Assembly: GCA_022749755.1 (NCBI GenBank)
Contig: CM040444.1
Location: forward strand, 2,825,509 to 2,889,508
Origin: Azadirachta indica
Taxonomy: Eukaryota > Streptophyta > Magnoliopsida > Sapindales > Meliaceae
DNA: 64,000 bases
Reading direction: 5' to 3'
Positions within the stretch are counted from its first letter, which is position 1; each line of letters opens with the position of its first letter. Below, one piece after another: positions 12,617 to 25,183 of the stretch. The notes under the pieces are model-generated. The model was not told the DNA's origin. It did no database searches and was given only the letters and a program-made list of their open reading frames with translations. Position numbers and translations under genes: made by a program.

Positions 12617-12976
12617 ATGGGTAAATTTCCATCAGCAAACGGAAAAAGAATCGGAAACACGACGTCGTTTTTCTCAGAGCTGGAAATAGAAGCTGCTCAG
12701 CAGCTAATACAACTTTGCAGGGACTTGCAGTACAAAAACGGCGTTCCGAATGCGAGTAAAGAAGATCAAAACGCAGGCAAAAGAGACGATGAAGACGATG
12801 AAGACGAAGATTACAAGCCAGGCGACGAATTGTTGTCGACGACGGCGATAGATGAAGAAATCGTTACTAATCTGAGGAAAAGGAGGTTTCGGTTTCGTAC
12901 AGTTGATTCTATTTATAGTATAACAGAGCCTCTGGTTATGGTTTCCGGGAGGAAGAAGAACAAATATATGACGTAG
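12617..12976 (+). CDS. Uncharacterised small plant protein, paralogue of 1514-1900
   Basis: An intronless frame of 119 residues. An ATG 15 bases upstream (12602) is in frame. I chose 12617 because MGKFPSANGKR aligns with the start of the paralogue (MAKFSSANGKR) and because the TATA spacing is conserved. The conserved helix-like block is SELEIEAAQQLIQLCRD. The acidic middle contains DDEDDEDEDYKPGDE. The C-terminal block is LRKRRFRFRTVDSIYSITEP, followed by a basic tail GRKKNK. The similarity to 1514-1900 is concentrated at the two ends of the protein. The gene is intronless and in the same orientation as its paralogue, 11 kb apart, which suggests a local duplication. Function is unknown; a nuclear location is inferred from the basic clusters only. 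Confidence 0.72.
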   Translation: MGKFPSANGKRIGNTTSFFSELEIEAAQQLIQLCRDLQYKNGVPNASKEDQNAGKRDDEDDEDEDYKPGDELLSTTAIDEEIVTNLRKRRFRFRTVDSIYSITEPLVMVSGRKKNKYMT

Positions 12977-13289
12977 TTGAAGTTAGACCGCTAATATCGA
13001 TGTTTGGGATGAAGCTTTTTGTACCCACAGAGTGGAGAGTTGTTTATTTAAGGTAGGCGATTGCTTCATATTCAGAAAATGTTTTTCGAATGTCCTCTGT
13101 TTGTACTCAGAAAATGATTTCTGATTTTCGAAAACTGAGTCTTTGATGAGCGTCCGACGTTCAGTTCTTGTAATCGAAAACGATTTTTAGTAAGTTGTTA
13201 GTCTACTTTGAAAATGTTTTCCAGTATGAATAAATTGCAATCAAAAGCATAATTAATTTTACATGTACTCTAATATCTAACACGTAAAG

Positions 13290-13860
13290 TGATTTCTATC
13301 CTCGCATTGGAAAAAAATTTATATTTTTATTCTCGCATTTGAGGAAAATCTAATTTAAATATTGCAAGTATTTTAGGTATTTACACATATTAGATGTAAT
13401 TTCTATATTCACATTGGAGGAAAATCTATTCAGTAATGTACATGTACAAGTATCTACGCACAGAAAGAATTATTTTCTATGCTCAAATTACAGGTATCTG
13501 TACATAGTCGAACACAAAGAACCATTTTTATTCTTACATTGGTATCTATGCACAGAAAGAATCATTTTCTACTCTCACATGAAGGGAAATTTGTCCATAT
13601 ATAAGTGGAAAACCCTCCAAATTTGTAAAGAGGATTGTGTACGATTTTTACTTTCATATTGGACGAAATCTACTCACTAATATACATATATACAGGTATT
13701 TGTGTGATTTCTAACCTCACATTGGAGGGAAATCTACCCACTAATATATATGTAGTGTATATACATGTATAAATAAGTATTTAACCACATAAAATGAGAT
13801 TTCTACTCTCACATTAGAGAGAAATCTATTTACATATTAGTGAAAAACCTTACAATTTTG
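13290..13860 (+). repeat. Degenerate minisatellite
   Basis: A core of about 30 bases, close to TTTCTACTCTCACATTGGAG followed by GGAAATCTA, recurs about nine times at irregular spacing (near 13295, 13330, 13397, 13468, 13527, 13560, 13645, 13708 and 13799). Between cores the linker often includes TACATATATACAGGTATTTG-like sequence. The open frame at 13414-13680 is a by-product of the repeat, not a gene. Confidence 0.65.
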
Positions 13861-14694
13861 TAGGGGAGATGACAGGACTCGGACATCTACCTTCTAATTG
13901 AAGGACGTGTTATTACCGCCCAATCAAAGTTAGATGGCACTCAAAACTACAGTTTCAAATGTGAATTATTTGTATTTAAAATATTTTCATTTACAATTTC
14001 TTTTTGTCTTTAAAAATTTTGAATAAAAATAAGAAACTTCACTCATAAAAAATTAATCCTTTACTCCATTTTTTATTGTTCTTTGACTTCAGAGTAATTC
14101 GAGAGGTCCCTTTTATTATGTTGTCGAAAAAACATCAATACTTTATTCTTTATTATTATTCGAATTCAATTCAAAATAATTGAAGGAGTATCCTTTCATT
14201 GTATTCTCAAGTACAATTTATTTGTATACTACATGATGTTGTATAGTAGTTAGGTGTTTATTCTACTCTCGAGATACCGGATTTTTTTATATTTTAAAAT
14301 ACATTACTCCTGGCCAATTGAAGACCTAAGAGAGGGAGATTTTCTCTAAATTAGGTTTCCGAATATTGTTAAAAATTCATCCGCTAATTTGTTCAACTTA
14401 ATTTTTAAATTTAATAAGTATTTTTAAAATAAATCACCGAATAAATATTAATATTTCTTAGTTTGCTACTTGCACAGTGTTATATAAGAAAAAATGAAAG
14501 TAGGGAAAATGAAAACATAGGAAACAAAGTAACAAGCAGTCCCAACACAGAATAAAAATCATAAAACTACTAATAAAATTATTTTGTGAAGATCCGAGTT
14601 CCAAATAACTTCAAAGCATTTACTCTCCTCCACTATTATCCGAAATAAAAAGTAATTCTCCCAAGAGAAAATTTCAGCCCTTCCCAAACTTGAA
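13861..14694. other. Intergenic DNA downstream of CSN8
   Basis: No coding signal is seen. The bases just left of 14695 are the 3' untranslated region and terminator region of the minus-strand CSN8 gene. No confident poly(A) signal can be assigned by eye. Confidence 0.5.
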
Positions 14695-17600
14695 TTAATG
14701 TTCAAGGTGAAAAACATATTCCGTCAAGCGCTGCAGTTTACCGGCATCGAGTTTCTGCTCAGTCACGATAGGCTGCTTCTTCACAGTCAGCATTCGTGAG
14801 GACGGATCCAAAATCCAACCTTGCTGTTGTACATCTGCATGAACAAGCAGATTCAAAAATAGTTAAACTATGGACAGGCAGCAGATTGAGTTATTCGTCT
14901 ACCCAAAAGCCAAGTTCATTCATCGGTCAAGCAAATTTCTCTGTCACTGTTTGTGGAAGCAAATGAACTCTTCTTTTCTTTGCTCCTTTCATAGAAGTTA
15001 TCATTAAAACACAGATCAAAAGAAAACAAATGCCAAAATAAACAGAACTAGAGGAAAGAAACAATACCAATACATATAAGACCATACTATCTATTTTCCT
15101 ATACAGACCAGAAGACAAGAGCCTACATTGGCTAGTTCACATGTAACCTTGGAGCCTGACTAGATGTTTTCATGAAATGCTAGAATTTCCTAAAGACTTT
15201 TGATACCTTTTTATGTATTCACGGATCAGGACAACTAAAAATATATTTAGGATTGAGGTATTATGAATTTTAATCTACAGAATTTTTGAAATGAAATAAC
15301 AACTGTTATGTGCAAGTGGGTGCATAGGTAGTAATTTAAAACTAGGTGCCAAGTAGAAGTGGGTGTTTATTGAAGACTTTAGTTGTACTTCCTAAGTTAA
15401 ACATCAGTCATAAACATACTCCAAAACTCACAGTAAAACAATTGAGTCAGACACTTTTCATATGTTGCTACCATAAAGTTTCAGATGTTGGTCATTTCCT
15501 GTTCAATATTATGGTTAGCTTGTAGCATCTATGCATAGTTTTATTAATTCACAACTTCCAGTTCAGCGGCAAACCTAAGTACCGATAGCTCACACTGAAC
15601 AAGAAGCATTAGAGAAAGAATATAAAGGAATTCAGAGGGACTGCTATTACTGTGCAAGTCAAGCTAGGATGGTAGAATCTTACAATATGTGGCATCATCC
15701 TCATTCATTCCCAGAAAGAGAGCTGTATCTTGGACACTTATCGTTGAGTAAGCAGAGAGCAAAAGCTGAAACATCCTCTTATTGTAAAGCTCTGCAAAAT
15801 AGTCAAGGGCAATTTAAACAGTAATATATACCATGCATCTTAACTAAGCATATTATAAGGTAATAAACAACAGCTTTCATATTTCAGCAAACAATCTGAA
15901 GACTGTTAAATTCAGGAATATACAGAAATAACAAAATTTACAATGATTCTACAAGAAAGACCACTGTCACGGACTACAGTGCCATAGAGTTATGGCTCAT
16001 GCCTGCTGCTTGTGACACTTTGCCCTCCTACTTCATTCCATCTGCAGCCAGGAGGGTATTCAGTTGCAGTAATCAATTCCATAGAGTTGTACCATATACA
16101 GATTGGAGTGCATGTAGTCCAGTAAATTCATCTAATACTAAGAGTCTGTTCCATACTGTGATACAAAGTTGTTTCTAGAAAAGCAAATTGATAAGGACTT
16201 GTCAAGCTCAACGCCCTAGGCCTTCACTTCATCAAACACCTCCAGAACACTTTCATAATCACATTACAAGGGATTAAACTCTTATTAGGTTTCAAACTTT
16301 TATGGTCACACATTCTGGCTTTAGATGTTATTAAGAATGATCAAACAATAACAAATGACTGCCTAAACAACTCAACATAGCAAAAAGACCATCATCAGTG
16401 GCAGTAAACAAATTCCATACTCCAGCTACTTTATAAAGAGAAGTTACATGGATTCTTAAGATTTTCACTTAAATTGTGAAGTGCAGGAGTGGACCCGCAT
16501 ACAACTTTTTGAGGAAACAGTTTTGCCATTTGAATATTGAAGGTTTCTGGAATCTTTTGGGTGGAAAAAGAAACTTGAGATTTGTGAAGAAAAGTAGAAA
16601 GAGCAAAATGAAAGTGTAGTTGAAATAAATGTAATTTTCTCCTTCCCGCCTTTGCTGGAGAAGACAACATGTTAAAAGAGCAATCATTGATCATGAAAGA
16701 GAACAGAAGCAAAATGAAATGGGGTGGGTTTGTCTTTCCTTTCCTTTCCTTGCTTTAGTTTTCACATTGAGTAACGGAGATGTAACAAGGAAGGTGATGG
16801 AAGTGATGAAAAGAGAGATACCTAAAAGGATTGCCAAGAGAGATTTTAGGGAAGACAAAGGTAAAGCTAGAAAAGTGGGCTAAAAGTGGCCTGTTTCTGT
16901 TTCTTGGTGTAGATTTGTGGTAGAGACGAGAGAATTGGGTAGCTATTTGCCATTTCAATTATGCTGATCATAGTAGCTTTCTCGTGCTTTAGAAATCAGT
17001 GAAAAGGTTTCTAGTACAAAATCTTTCGAGCAACAACTGGCTACAGTATTCTGAACTACGATTATCCATTGCTTTTCATAGCAGTAATTACCCTCATAGT
17101 TTTGCATTTACAAATTTTAATAACTATAAAATATTACTTTTTCCTCCAAGCTCACAAATATATCATGTTTTCATAATTTCTAGTCAACCATACCCCTTTT
17201 CTAATTCTCATAATTATTGCTAACCTTCACAACAACCCAATCCTTATGCCAATTGCTCCATAGACTATATTATTGATAAATGCAACCAAATACTCACTCA
17301 TAAAAATTTTAAAGAAAGATCCGAACATCCAATAACAAAGATTTACTAAATTTCATAAGACCTTCGATAAAGATAGCACAAGGTTTTGAAAACAAAAGAA
17401 ATCACTAGCACAAGGTTTTAAAAACAAAAGCAATCACCCTTAAAGTACTGCCATGTTCGAATTACAACAAGGAAGAATTTCTAGACCTGCTTTACTAATT
17501 TAATTTACAAGGTCATGAGAGGGAAGATGTACATACAATCTTTAAGTAATTAGAAATCAAATGTACACACCCATAACTTAGCAGTTAGAGATTATGATAT

Positions 17601-19239
17601 GTGTTATTGTTCTCAAATATCAAAAACCTTCTAAAATTAGAAAGTAATTCAGGAATTCATTTCATATCCTATTTAAATGAATCCAAAGCCGCACTCAACA
17701 GCTCAACAAACATGATATTAGATTCTTCTTCTAAAATACCACTTTAATAGCATTATCACATGCTTCGATCAAAAGAAGTAAACATATTGAGATCTGTGCT
17801 TCCTAAACTTAACCAAGGACATAAAAAAGAACTTAAACTGATCTTGGTGCCATAAAAGAAAGAAAAAAATTAAGAAATGAATCTCAAAACTATCATTCTA
17901 TTAGTCCTCATGGATCTCAATAAGTTCTTACAATTTAATAATAGACACCATAAAATGGACTCCACAGACTCCATAATAATTAAACTCCGAAAATCTAACA
18001 TTTAAACACATATACGAATATATAGTCACATATATTACAGAAACAAAAAGGAAAAATATCCAGCCAACATCTTATTTACAACATGGACATTCAGCATCAT
18101 ATATCTGCCAGTAAGTAACATTCATAATTTATCATCTAAATTATCAACTCCTTAAAATAGTCAACTTACTATGTTCCATAACTGAAAAATAAGCATTTAA
18201 ACAGAATTATTAGATAAGAAGCAACATGAATAAACTTACCTGAGAATGCAGCTACCAGAGGTTGGGTTTCTTGACTCCACTCAAAGCCACGAATAGCCTC
18301 ATGAACACCACCATAGTCCCGTGTCCATAGCCTCTGGCCTATCTTCCATGCTGCAATCACTTCCGGTCTGCTATCTTTGATCATAGAAGGTATTGATTTC
18401 CAGAGGAACCTTGCGCTGTTACTGCAAGAGACCACTCCAAAGATAAAATTCTACCCCACACGACCATTCTATATGTTGAAACAATAGTAGTTCCAAAACA
18501 AACAAATTGAAAATCACAATTTCCTCCAGAATTCCAAACACTAAAACCAAATGAACTCCAAAAAGAACATATACGCTAGAACAAGATAATGTGAAACAGA
18601 GTTAACCCTCAAACCCTAACTAACCATCCAACATAGACTCCAATCCTAAACTGCAAAATCAACAACCCGAAAACCCTCAAATATAAAACAAAAATCCTTC
18701 AAACTCTTAATTGCAAAATGTGCATTGACTTCTAAAACCTTCGAATTGCGGCATAATGATAACAAAGCCAGATAAACTACTTATCGTGTTTTCTGAGGTT
18801 CAACTTTCCATAGAGAGTAAAATCTAAATACCCAGATAACAAAAAGTAATCCAGATTCAAAATTTTACAATTTCTTCCATTTTCTCCCGGTTTTCTCATA
18901 AACCAAACAGATGCAAGACATAAATAAACATTAACAATAAATAAAATACGAAAAATAAATAAACTTTAAAAAAAAAAAAGGTTAACTTACATATCATTGA
19001 TATAAATATGACCGAGAAGATGAATCGCGTAGGGCCATTCATCTTGAAACGCAACACCCTCTGCCGCAAACTGTCAAGAGAATAAACTAAATTAAATTAA
19101 AACTTAATTAAGATTTTGATACCATTAAGAACACAACAGAAGTAAAAGATTAAACCTTGAGCAATAGTTCGTCGCAGATATCAGCGATCTTTTCATACGA
19201 TTTGGACGCTAAGGCGTCAGTTAGAGGAGAGAAATCCAT
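14695..19239 (-). CDS. CSN8: COP9 signalosome complex subunit 8
   Basis: Subunit of the COP9 signalosome, the nuclear-enriched complex that removes NEDD8 from cullin-RING ubiquitin ligases. In Arabidopsis its loss gives the cop9/fus7 photomorphogenic phenotype. Coding exons in gene order are 19156-19239, 18991-19070, 18240-18421, 15684-15791 and 14695-14834. All junctions are GT-AG and the phases fit. The joined frame is 594 nt, giving 197 aa, the length of Arabidopsis CSN8. It opens MDFSPLTDALASKSYEKIAD. Family landmarks include EWPYAIHLLGHIYI, SARFLWKSIP, AAWKIGQRLWTRDYGG, EAIRGFEWSQ, RMFQLLLSAYSTI, ALFLGMNEDDATTYV and a C-terminal RLTEYVFHLEH. This is the CSN8/PSMD8/EIF3K helical-repeat plus winged-helix (PCI-type) fold. 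The intron at 15792-18239 is unusually long (2.4 kb). The 2.6-kb gap to the divergent MCTS1 gene separates the two promoters. Confidence 0.96.
15792..18239 (-). other. Long intron of CSN8
   Basis: A 2,448-base intron begins with the donor GTAAGT after 18240 and ends TTTTGCAG before 15791. Open frames within it (16431-16712, 16469-16687, 16755-16958 and 16999-17223) show no family signature. No transposon could be recognised inside. Confidence 0.7.
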
Positions 19240-21858
19240 GCCACCACCTCTGCAGTTCTGGCTCTGTAATTTTCTTCCCTGTAATCAAATTTTCATGTGA
19301 AAGCTACAAATTATTACCATCTGCACTAAACTCCCCCCGAAAAAAAAGAAAGAATAAAAGCGGTTGGGTCGTAACCGACCGGGCTTGGTCTCTTGGTCGG
19401 TCCGCGCTCCACCCGAGTCGAGCCTGAATAGACCGGGCTTCTGAGCTCACGCACATTTATGGCCCCAGCAAATCTCTTATCAAATTGATTGGAGAGGCAA
19501 TATTTTTCCGTCAAACCTTTTAGTAATAGCAAATTCGTTATTATCAGTATTGAAATCTTAAATTGTAAGAAATAATATTAGCGATGCTAATTTATATAAA
19601 TTACGGTATATAAACTAACCTGACATCATAATATTGACTGAATAAGCGGCCAATATTTTTTCATCACACCCTTTTTAATTGCAAATTCGTCATTTTTAAT
19701 AATATTAACATTGATTATTAAAATTTAAAAATTTATAATAGTTTGTAAGGAATAATATTAACATTGAATGAAAATATAAAATTAATATAATTAAAAAAAA
19801 TATAAATATTTTGAATTATAAAAATAAACGTTTATTTAGTTTGTTTGGTTGTCACTTCAAAAAAACTTTAAAGTAGAATTTATCCAACTTTTTTAAAATA
19901 CAAAATTATCTAAAATATTATTACTTTATTTTAAAATTTTATGTTATTTTTTAAAATAAAATATTAAAATTTATCTATTAAAGTAATATTTAAATTTTTT
20001 TAAAAGTTATTTTTACTAATTAAATGATTAATAAATTTTTATTAAAAATTTACTTATAAAATTCCTACAATAAAAAATTTGTTTAAGAAAACTTAACTTG
20101 AAAGGTTATATCAAATAACCCTAAATATTTTCAACTATAACAATCATATAATAGTGTCATAATATAAAAGTAGAAATTGATAGCTATCCTATGAAATATG
20201 GGAAATTAGAAAAATGTCCCATGATGTTTGAAAAGAAAAAAAACAAATAATTCCTTAAGTTTAAATAAATAAACAGATATCTTTTAACTTTTTTTTTTTT
20301 ATTATAGTTAATCGGTTAGATTATTATCATTTATATTCCTAAATTTTTAAACAATAACAAATTAAGATATATTTTTTCAATTATGTCATCCCTATTTTTT
20401 AAAAAATATTAAAATAAAAAATAAATTGTTATAATTAAAAAGAGTATATATTACTTTATTATTGTTCAAAAGTTTAGAGATAAAAATAATAATAATCTAA
20501 TCAGTAAACTAACAAAAATAAAAATCAAAAAGTATTTGTCTATTTATCTAAAATTGGGGTATTTGTTTTTTATTTCCAACAATATTTGTCTATCAGAAGG
20601 CTTTCTTATAAGAGGAGTTTATAATAGAAATGGTTTTTATCACAAAGTCCTAATAGAATTCTATCAATTTTCCATATCTAAAGATTGTAATTTTATTGAA
20701 GGCAATTTTTGCTTTCATTTTGGTGGCCAACTATAGGTTTTAAACTAAACTAAAGGGCCATAAATGTGTTTTTAGTAAACCACAAGAGACAATACAATTT
20801 ATATAATCTTTTTTTTTTTATTTTTCTAAATTTAATTCAAATTTAATAATTATAATTACCCATATATAATTTATATTATTAGCTTATTGTTGAATAATAA
20901 TAATAATTAAATATTTTTTTTAAAACATTTTAAAATTAATTTTTAAAAGAAAATAATTATATTTATAATCAAATTTATTTTATTTGAATTTAAAAATTGT
21001 AATATTAAAATAGAATTGTTGTTCCTTTAAATAATTATAAAAATAATAATAATAAATTTATATTTAAATAATTGTTAAAGATAAAATTATTGTTAAATTA
21101 TACAATTATTTTATATGAATAATAACAATTTAAAAATAATATTTTAATAACATAAATTAAATATGTAGTTTTTGTTAAATATATTTTATTTATATGTTTT
21201 GATGAATAAATGAAAATGGTATAATAGTAAGTTAGTTGTTTGTATTCTTTTAAATCCAAACACTGTAATTCTTTTTTTAGTGTGAGTTTAACGAGCTGAA
21301 AATCATGTTGAAGATTCATGACAATCCTAACCTAAATCAAGAACATCTTTGACTTATCTCTGATTTGTTCTCTTTTTTTTAAAATAAGGTAAATGAGATA
21401 AAAACTGAGTCAGGTGTTCGTATGAATCTTTGACTTATATTAAAAACATTTTCGGCACAATTAAGGACAAAGCAATGACTAAGGTTTCTGACCCCTTGTC
21501 ATCTCTAATTAAAGGGGAGATAAATGTGTTTTTCTTGATATTTTTTAAGTGTTAAAGTCTAAAATTTTAAAGGGGATATATGTTAAAATCCTATTTAATA
21601 ATTAAGCTCGAAAAAGAAAAAGAAATAAAAAGAAAACGTGAGAAATCTTAGAAGCCCATTTGGAAAAACATGAAGAAGCCCTCTTGTTGTTTCAGCCCCA
21701 TTCCCTAAAACAACAGTGAGGCCCAATAAAAAACCCGACTCGGTCCGAACTAAGACAACCTGGCTTTATAGCCACGCGAGCAACCTCTTTGTTTCAGCAC
21801 TGGATCTTCAAGCTCCGCAGTTCTTTTAACTGTTGCAATCGGCGAAGCAACTCAAGCA
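19240..21858. other. Divergent intergenic region between CSN8 and MCTS1
   Basis: Must hold the 5' leaders and promoters of both neighbours. A GC-richer patch at 19360-19450 lies just upstream of CSN8, and another at 21720-21800 lies just upstream of MCTS1. The middle (19560-21350) is A/T-rich with no gene signal. Confidence 0.5.
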
Positions 21859-21937
21859 ATGTTCAAAAAGTAACACCTGTCTCTCTCTCATAGGAGTTGG
21901 TTTCAGTTTGTTTTCTGGTCTGTTCATAGATTGGTCT
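21859..21937 (+). repeat. Tandem duplication containing MCTS1 first exon, unit 1
   Basis: A 79-base unit starts at the MCTS1 start codon. It is followed directly by a 77-base copy at 21938-22014 with a two-base CT deletion and a few substitutions. The unit carries the 11-nt coding exon ATGTTCAAAAA and its donor GTAACACC; both are identical in the two copies. Confidence 0.9.
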
Positions 21938-24900
21938 ATGTTCAAAAAGTAACACCTTTCTCTCTCACAGGAGTCGGTTTCAGTTGGTTTTCTGGTCTGT
22001 TCATAGATTGTTCTCTTTCTGTTATTTTAGTGTGTTTTGATGAATACATGGGATGTGTATTTTGGTGCATGATTGTGTCGAGGAATCAAATAAAAAGGTT
22101 TTTATTTTATTTTTTATTGTCAGCTTCTAATTTTCTTGCAAAACAATGGTTATGGCTTGTTTAATCTTGTGAATTTATGTGGGTAATTTAGTTTCTACAT
22201 GGGATGCTTTGTGAAATTTGAAAACATGACTGATAATTCTGTATTACGAGTTGACATTAAGGTAGTTGCATGTTTATTATGTTTTGTTACTTTAATCTTT
22301 GAAGTGAAGTTTATTTGTACTACAGACTAATTTTCTGCTAATTGGGTTTCATTTAGCTAGTGGATTTTGGAATTGGAAAGATTACATATACGTGAGGAGG
22401 GATTTGTTTCATCTTATTTGAGTTTCTGTGACTATTCTAGCTAGAGATTACTGATTATGGATAGAAAACTCTTACATCTGATATATGTGAAGGTTGTCCA
22501 TGTGCACCCAAAGTTTATATGATGTGTATTGTATATGAGTATGACAATGAGTGAGAAGGCCTGAAAGTTTATGGTGATGATTTATGGTGTGACCATATGT
22601 AAAGAGAATATAGGCTATGAAGTCTATCTATGCTGATCCCTGATGAAAGTATAGTCCACCGTGTAATGTTATTATTTTATTTTTTAAATTTGAAGTTGGC
22701 TATTCTGAGATTTTGCTGAATTTACCACCATATAGTCTCTAATCTAGACTAGTTTTCCTTTCTTGTGTTGATAAGTGCACCATGTATTTATCTTTAATAG
22801 CTATTATTCCTTCTGTTGGTAAGAATAATACCCTGCTGTATATCATGTATGTTATGTTCTATTATCTTGTAGGTTTTCATCGGAAGATGTGTCTGCACAA
22901 AACCAAGTGAAAGCATCCGTCCAACGTAAAATTCGGCAAAGCATTGCTGATGAGGTTACATTGTTGCTATTTTTGCACCTTTTATATTTCTGCTTCTAAT
23001 AGTTTGTGGTTGAATTTGAAATTTAACATTATCTTTTGTATTAACAAAAGCTTCACTTCTAATGCAGTACCCAGGACTTGAGCCAGTGTTGGATGATTTG
23101 CTTCCCAAGAAGGCACCATTGATTGTTGCTAAATGGTTTGTAATTTTCTTGTACATGCTCCTGCTTCTGTTATTAATTATTGATTAAGCTGTTTGTTTCT
23201 TTATGTTCATTTTTAGAATATACAAACATGTTTCTGACATTGACCTCCCTTTCCCATTGCTTGCAGTCAAAATCATCTGAACCTCGTTTTGGTGAATAAT
23301 GTTCCGTTATTTTTCAATATCCGTGATGGGCCTTACATGCCTACCCTTCGGCTCCTTCATCAATGTAAATGTTTCTTTGTCAAGATTAATTACTCTATAA
23401 CTGATTGTTGTGTTTTACCGTGGTATCTGATATGTTTTGTAGAAATCTTCAGTGAATTATGAGGAACCTTTTGTATACTGTGCTTACTGTTCTCTCTTTG
23501 TGTACACAACAGCTTATGATTTCTGAAAATTGAGTTAAGGTGGGAACTGGGGAAAGAAAGAAACTCTTTGAAAAATCTGGTTTATGGTTCTTGGATAAGT
23601 ATGTTCGTGTACATTTTACTTAGTCTGTTAGATAGTTTTAGAATTGTTTGAAGAGCATGATGAACAAGATAGTGGAATCATATGAGAATTGGTCCTGAGC
23701 TTCATCATTCCCCTATTTGCCTCCATTTGAAGTGTTCTATAAGCCTTTTTGACCATTTCTAGTTTGTATGGCTATTATGTATGGCTATTATGTGTATGCT
23801 TAATCTATCCAGATAGAAATAGGAGAGAAGGAAATGGGTGAAGAAAAGTATAGAGGGGAAACCATTACCTTTTTTCAGTTCGTAAACTTGTCACATTGAT
23901 ATTAAATGTTATTAGCTCTTTAGTACACCATTGTTTTGTCTTGTGAGTGGATCTCACTCTTCTAAAAATTCAAAATGTAGAATATTCATTCTCTATATTC
24001 TTGGTACCACAGATCCTAATATAATGAAAAAGTTGCAAGTAGATCGGGGTGCAATCAAATTTGTGCTTGCTGGTGCAAACATAATGTGTCCTGGTCTTAC
24101 ATCACCAGGTGGTGTTTTGGATGATGAAGTGGAAGCAGAAACTCCTGTGGTATAAATTGTCCTTCTCTCTCCCTATCCGTGCATGTGTATATGCTGTATA
24201 TGCTTGTCCATAAGTGTTACTGCTGATGTTAAATTACTTTGCTTTCTTTTCTGTTTTGGTATGCTGCTTAAGTGTAATGCCATTCTTCTGCCTTTTTAAT
24301 TTTGACGGATGTAATATGAGGATGCTTACATTTTCTTACATCTTTCTGACATACAAAATGGGCATTCTCAGGCGATAATGGCAGAAGGAAAGCAACATGC
24401 TCTAGCTATTGGGTTTACAAAAATGTCAGCTAAAGATATGTAAGTTATTGTCTAACTTTTATACCCAGTAGTTTTTCTAGCTAGGCGTCAAAAGTAGCAA
24501 ACCATTTTCTGAGTAATGTAATGGGATCTTGGCTCAACTATGGAGTACAAGCCTCAACCAATATGCTTTCTAAATCTCATTGTCAGACAATTTCATCACT
24601 TACAAACTGTCGTACATTACTTCAATTCTTATAATCCTACCAAAAGAATCGTTTTTGGCAAAAAACAAAAACTTTTCGTGCATTCCAGCTGCATCGCCAA
24701 CAGCTCTGCCTCAAATGCCAAATTTAAGTGTTAACTTGAAAGTGGCACCATAATTAGAACATAAGAAATGAATTAGAAACAGATGACTGGTGTCTCAAAA
24801 TTGATGGAAATTTTTTGTTTCTTTTAAGCCTGTTCATTTTCCCTTTCTTCTCATTGGTTTACAGAAAGACAATTAACAAGGGGATTGGGGTGGACAACAT

Positions 24901-25183
24901 GCATTATCTCAATGATGGCCTTTGGAAGGTAAATAGCTGCTTATGTTTCTGTATCTGTTTTGTGCTTAATTATGTTTTGCATTTGTTTCGTTTACTACTA
25001 TGTGGTGTGCTTGAGTTAAAACTGTCATATATTTATACGGTAGTGATCCTATTGGCAAATTTAACATATATTTTCTGCTCTGCTTAAGTCATATAGGCGT
25101 ACTTGCTTCTTTTAAAAAATAATATGTTCGATATTTGAGGATTTATACATTGATCTTTAATGCAGATGGAGCGTCTAGATTGA
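21859..25183 (+). CDS. MCTS1: MCTS1/TMA20-type PUA-domain translation factor
   Basis: Plant homologue of MCT-1 (yeast Tma20). With DENR it releases or recycles deacylated tRNA on 40S subunits and promotes translation re-initiation. It acts in the cytoplasm. Coding exons are 21859-21869, 22873-22954, 23068-23135, 23267-23364, 24013-24149, 24372-24439, 24865-24928 and 25166-25183. All junctions are GT-AG. The joined frame is 546 nt, giving 181 aa, the same length as animal MCTS1. Landmarks are [17 protein letters not shown], the N-terminal domain with [15 protein letters not shown] and [20 protein letters not shown], and the PUA domain from about residue 92. The PUA domain contains [32 protein letters not shown] and [18 protein letters not shown]. 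The protein ends MERLD. The first exon holds only 11 coding bases and exists in two tandem copies (second ATG at 21938). The last coding exon is 18 nt. Confidence 0.96.
21938..22014 (+). repeat. Tandem duplication containing MCTS1 first exon, unit 2
   Basis: Second copy of the unit at 21859. It offers an alternative start exon at 21938-21948, with the same coding bases and donor, which would give an identical protein after splicing to 22873. Confidence 0.88.

Noticed and set aside
16431..17223. Cluster of open frames in the CSN8 intron
   Set aside because: They overlap on both strands, have no family signature and lie inside an intron whose flanking exons join perfectly.
19326..19532. 68-residue frame with a GC-rich composition upstream of CSN8
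   Set aside because: It lies in the promoter/leader region of CSN8. The frame is explained by base composition and shows no domain.
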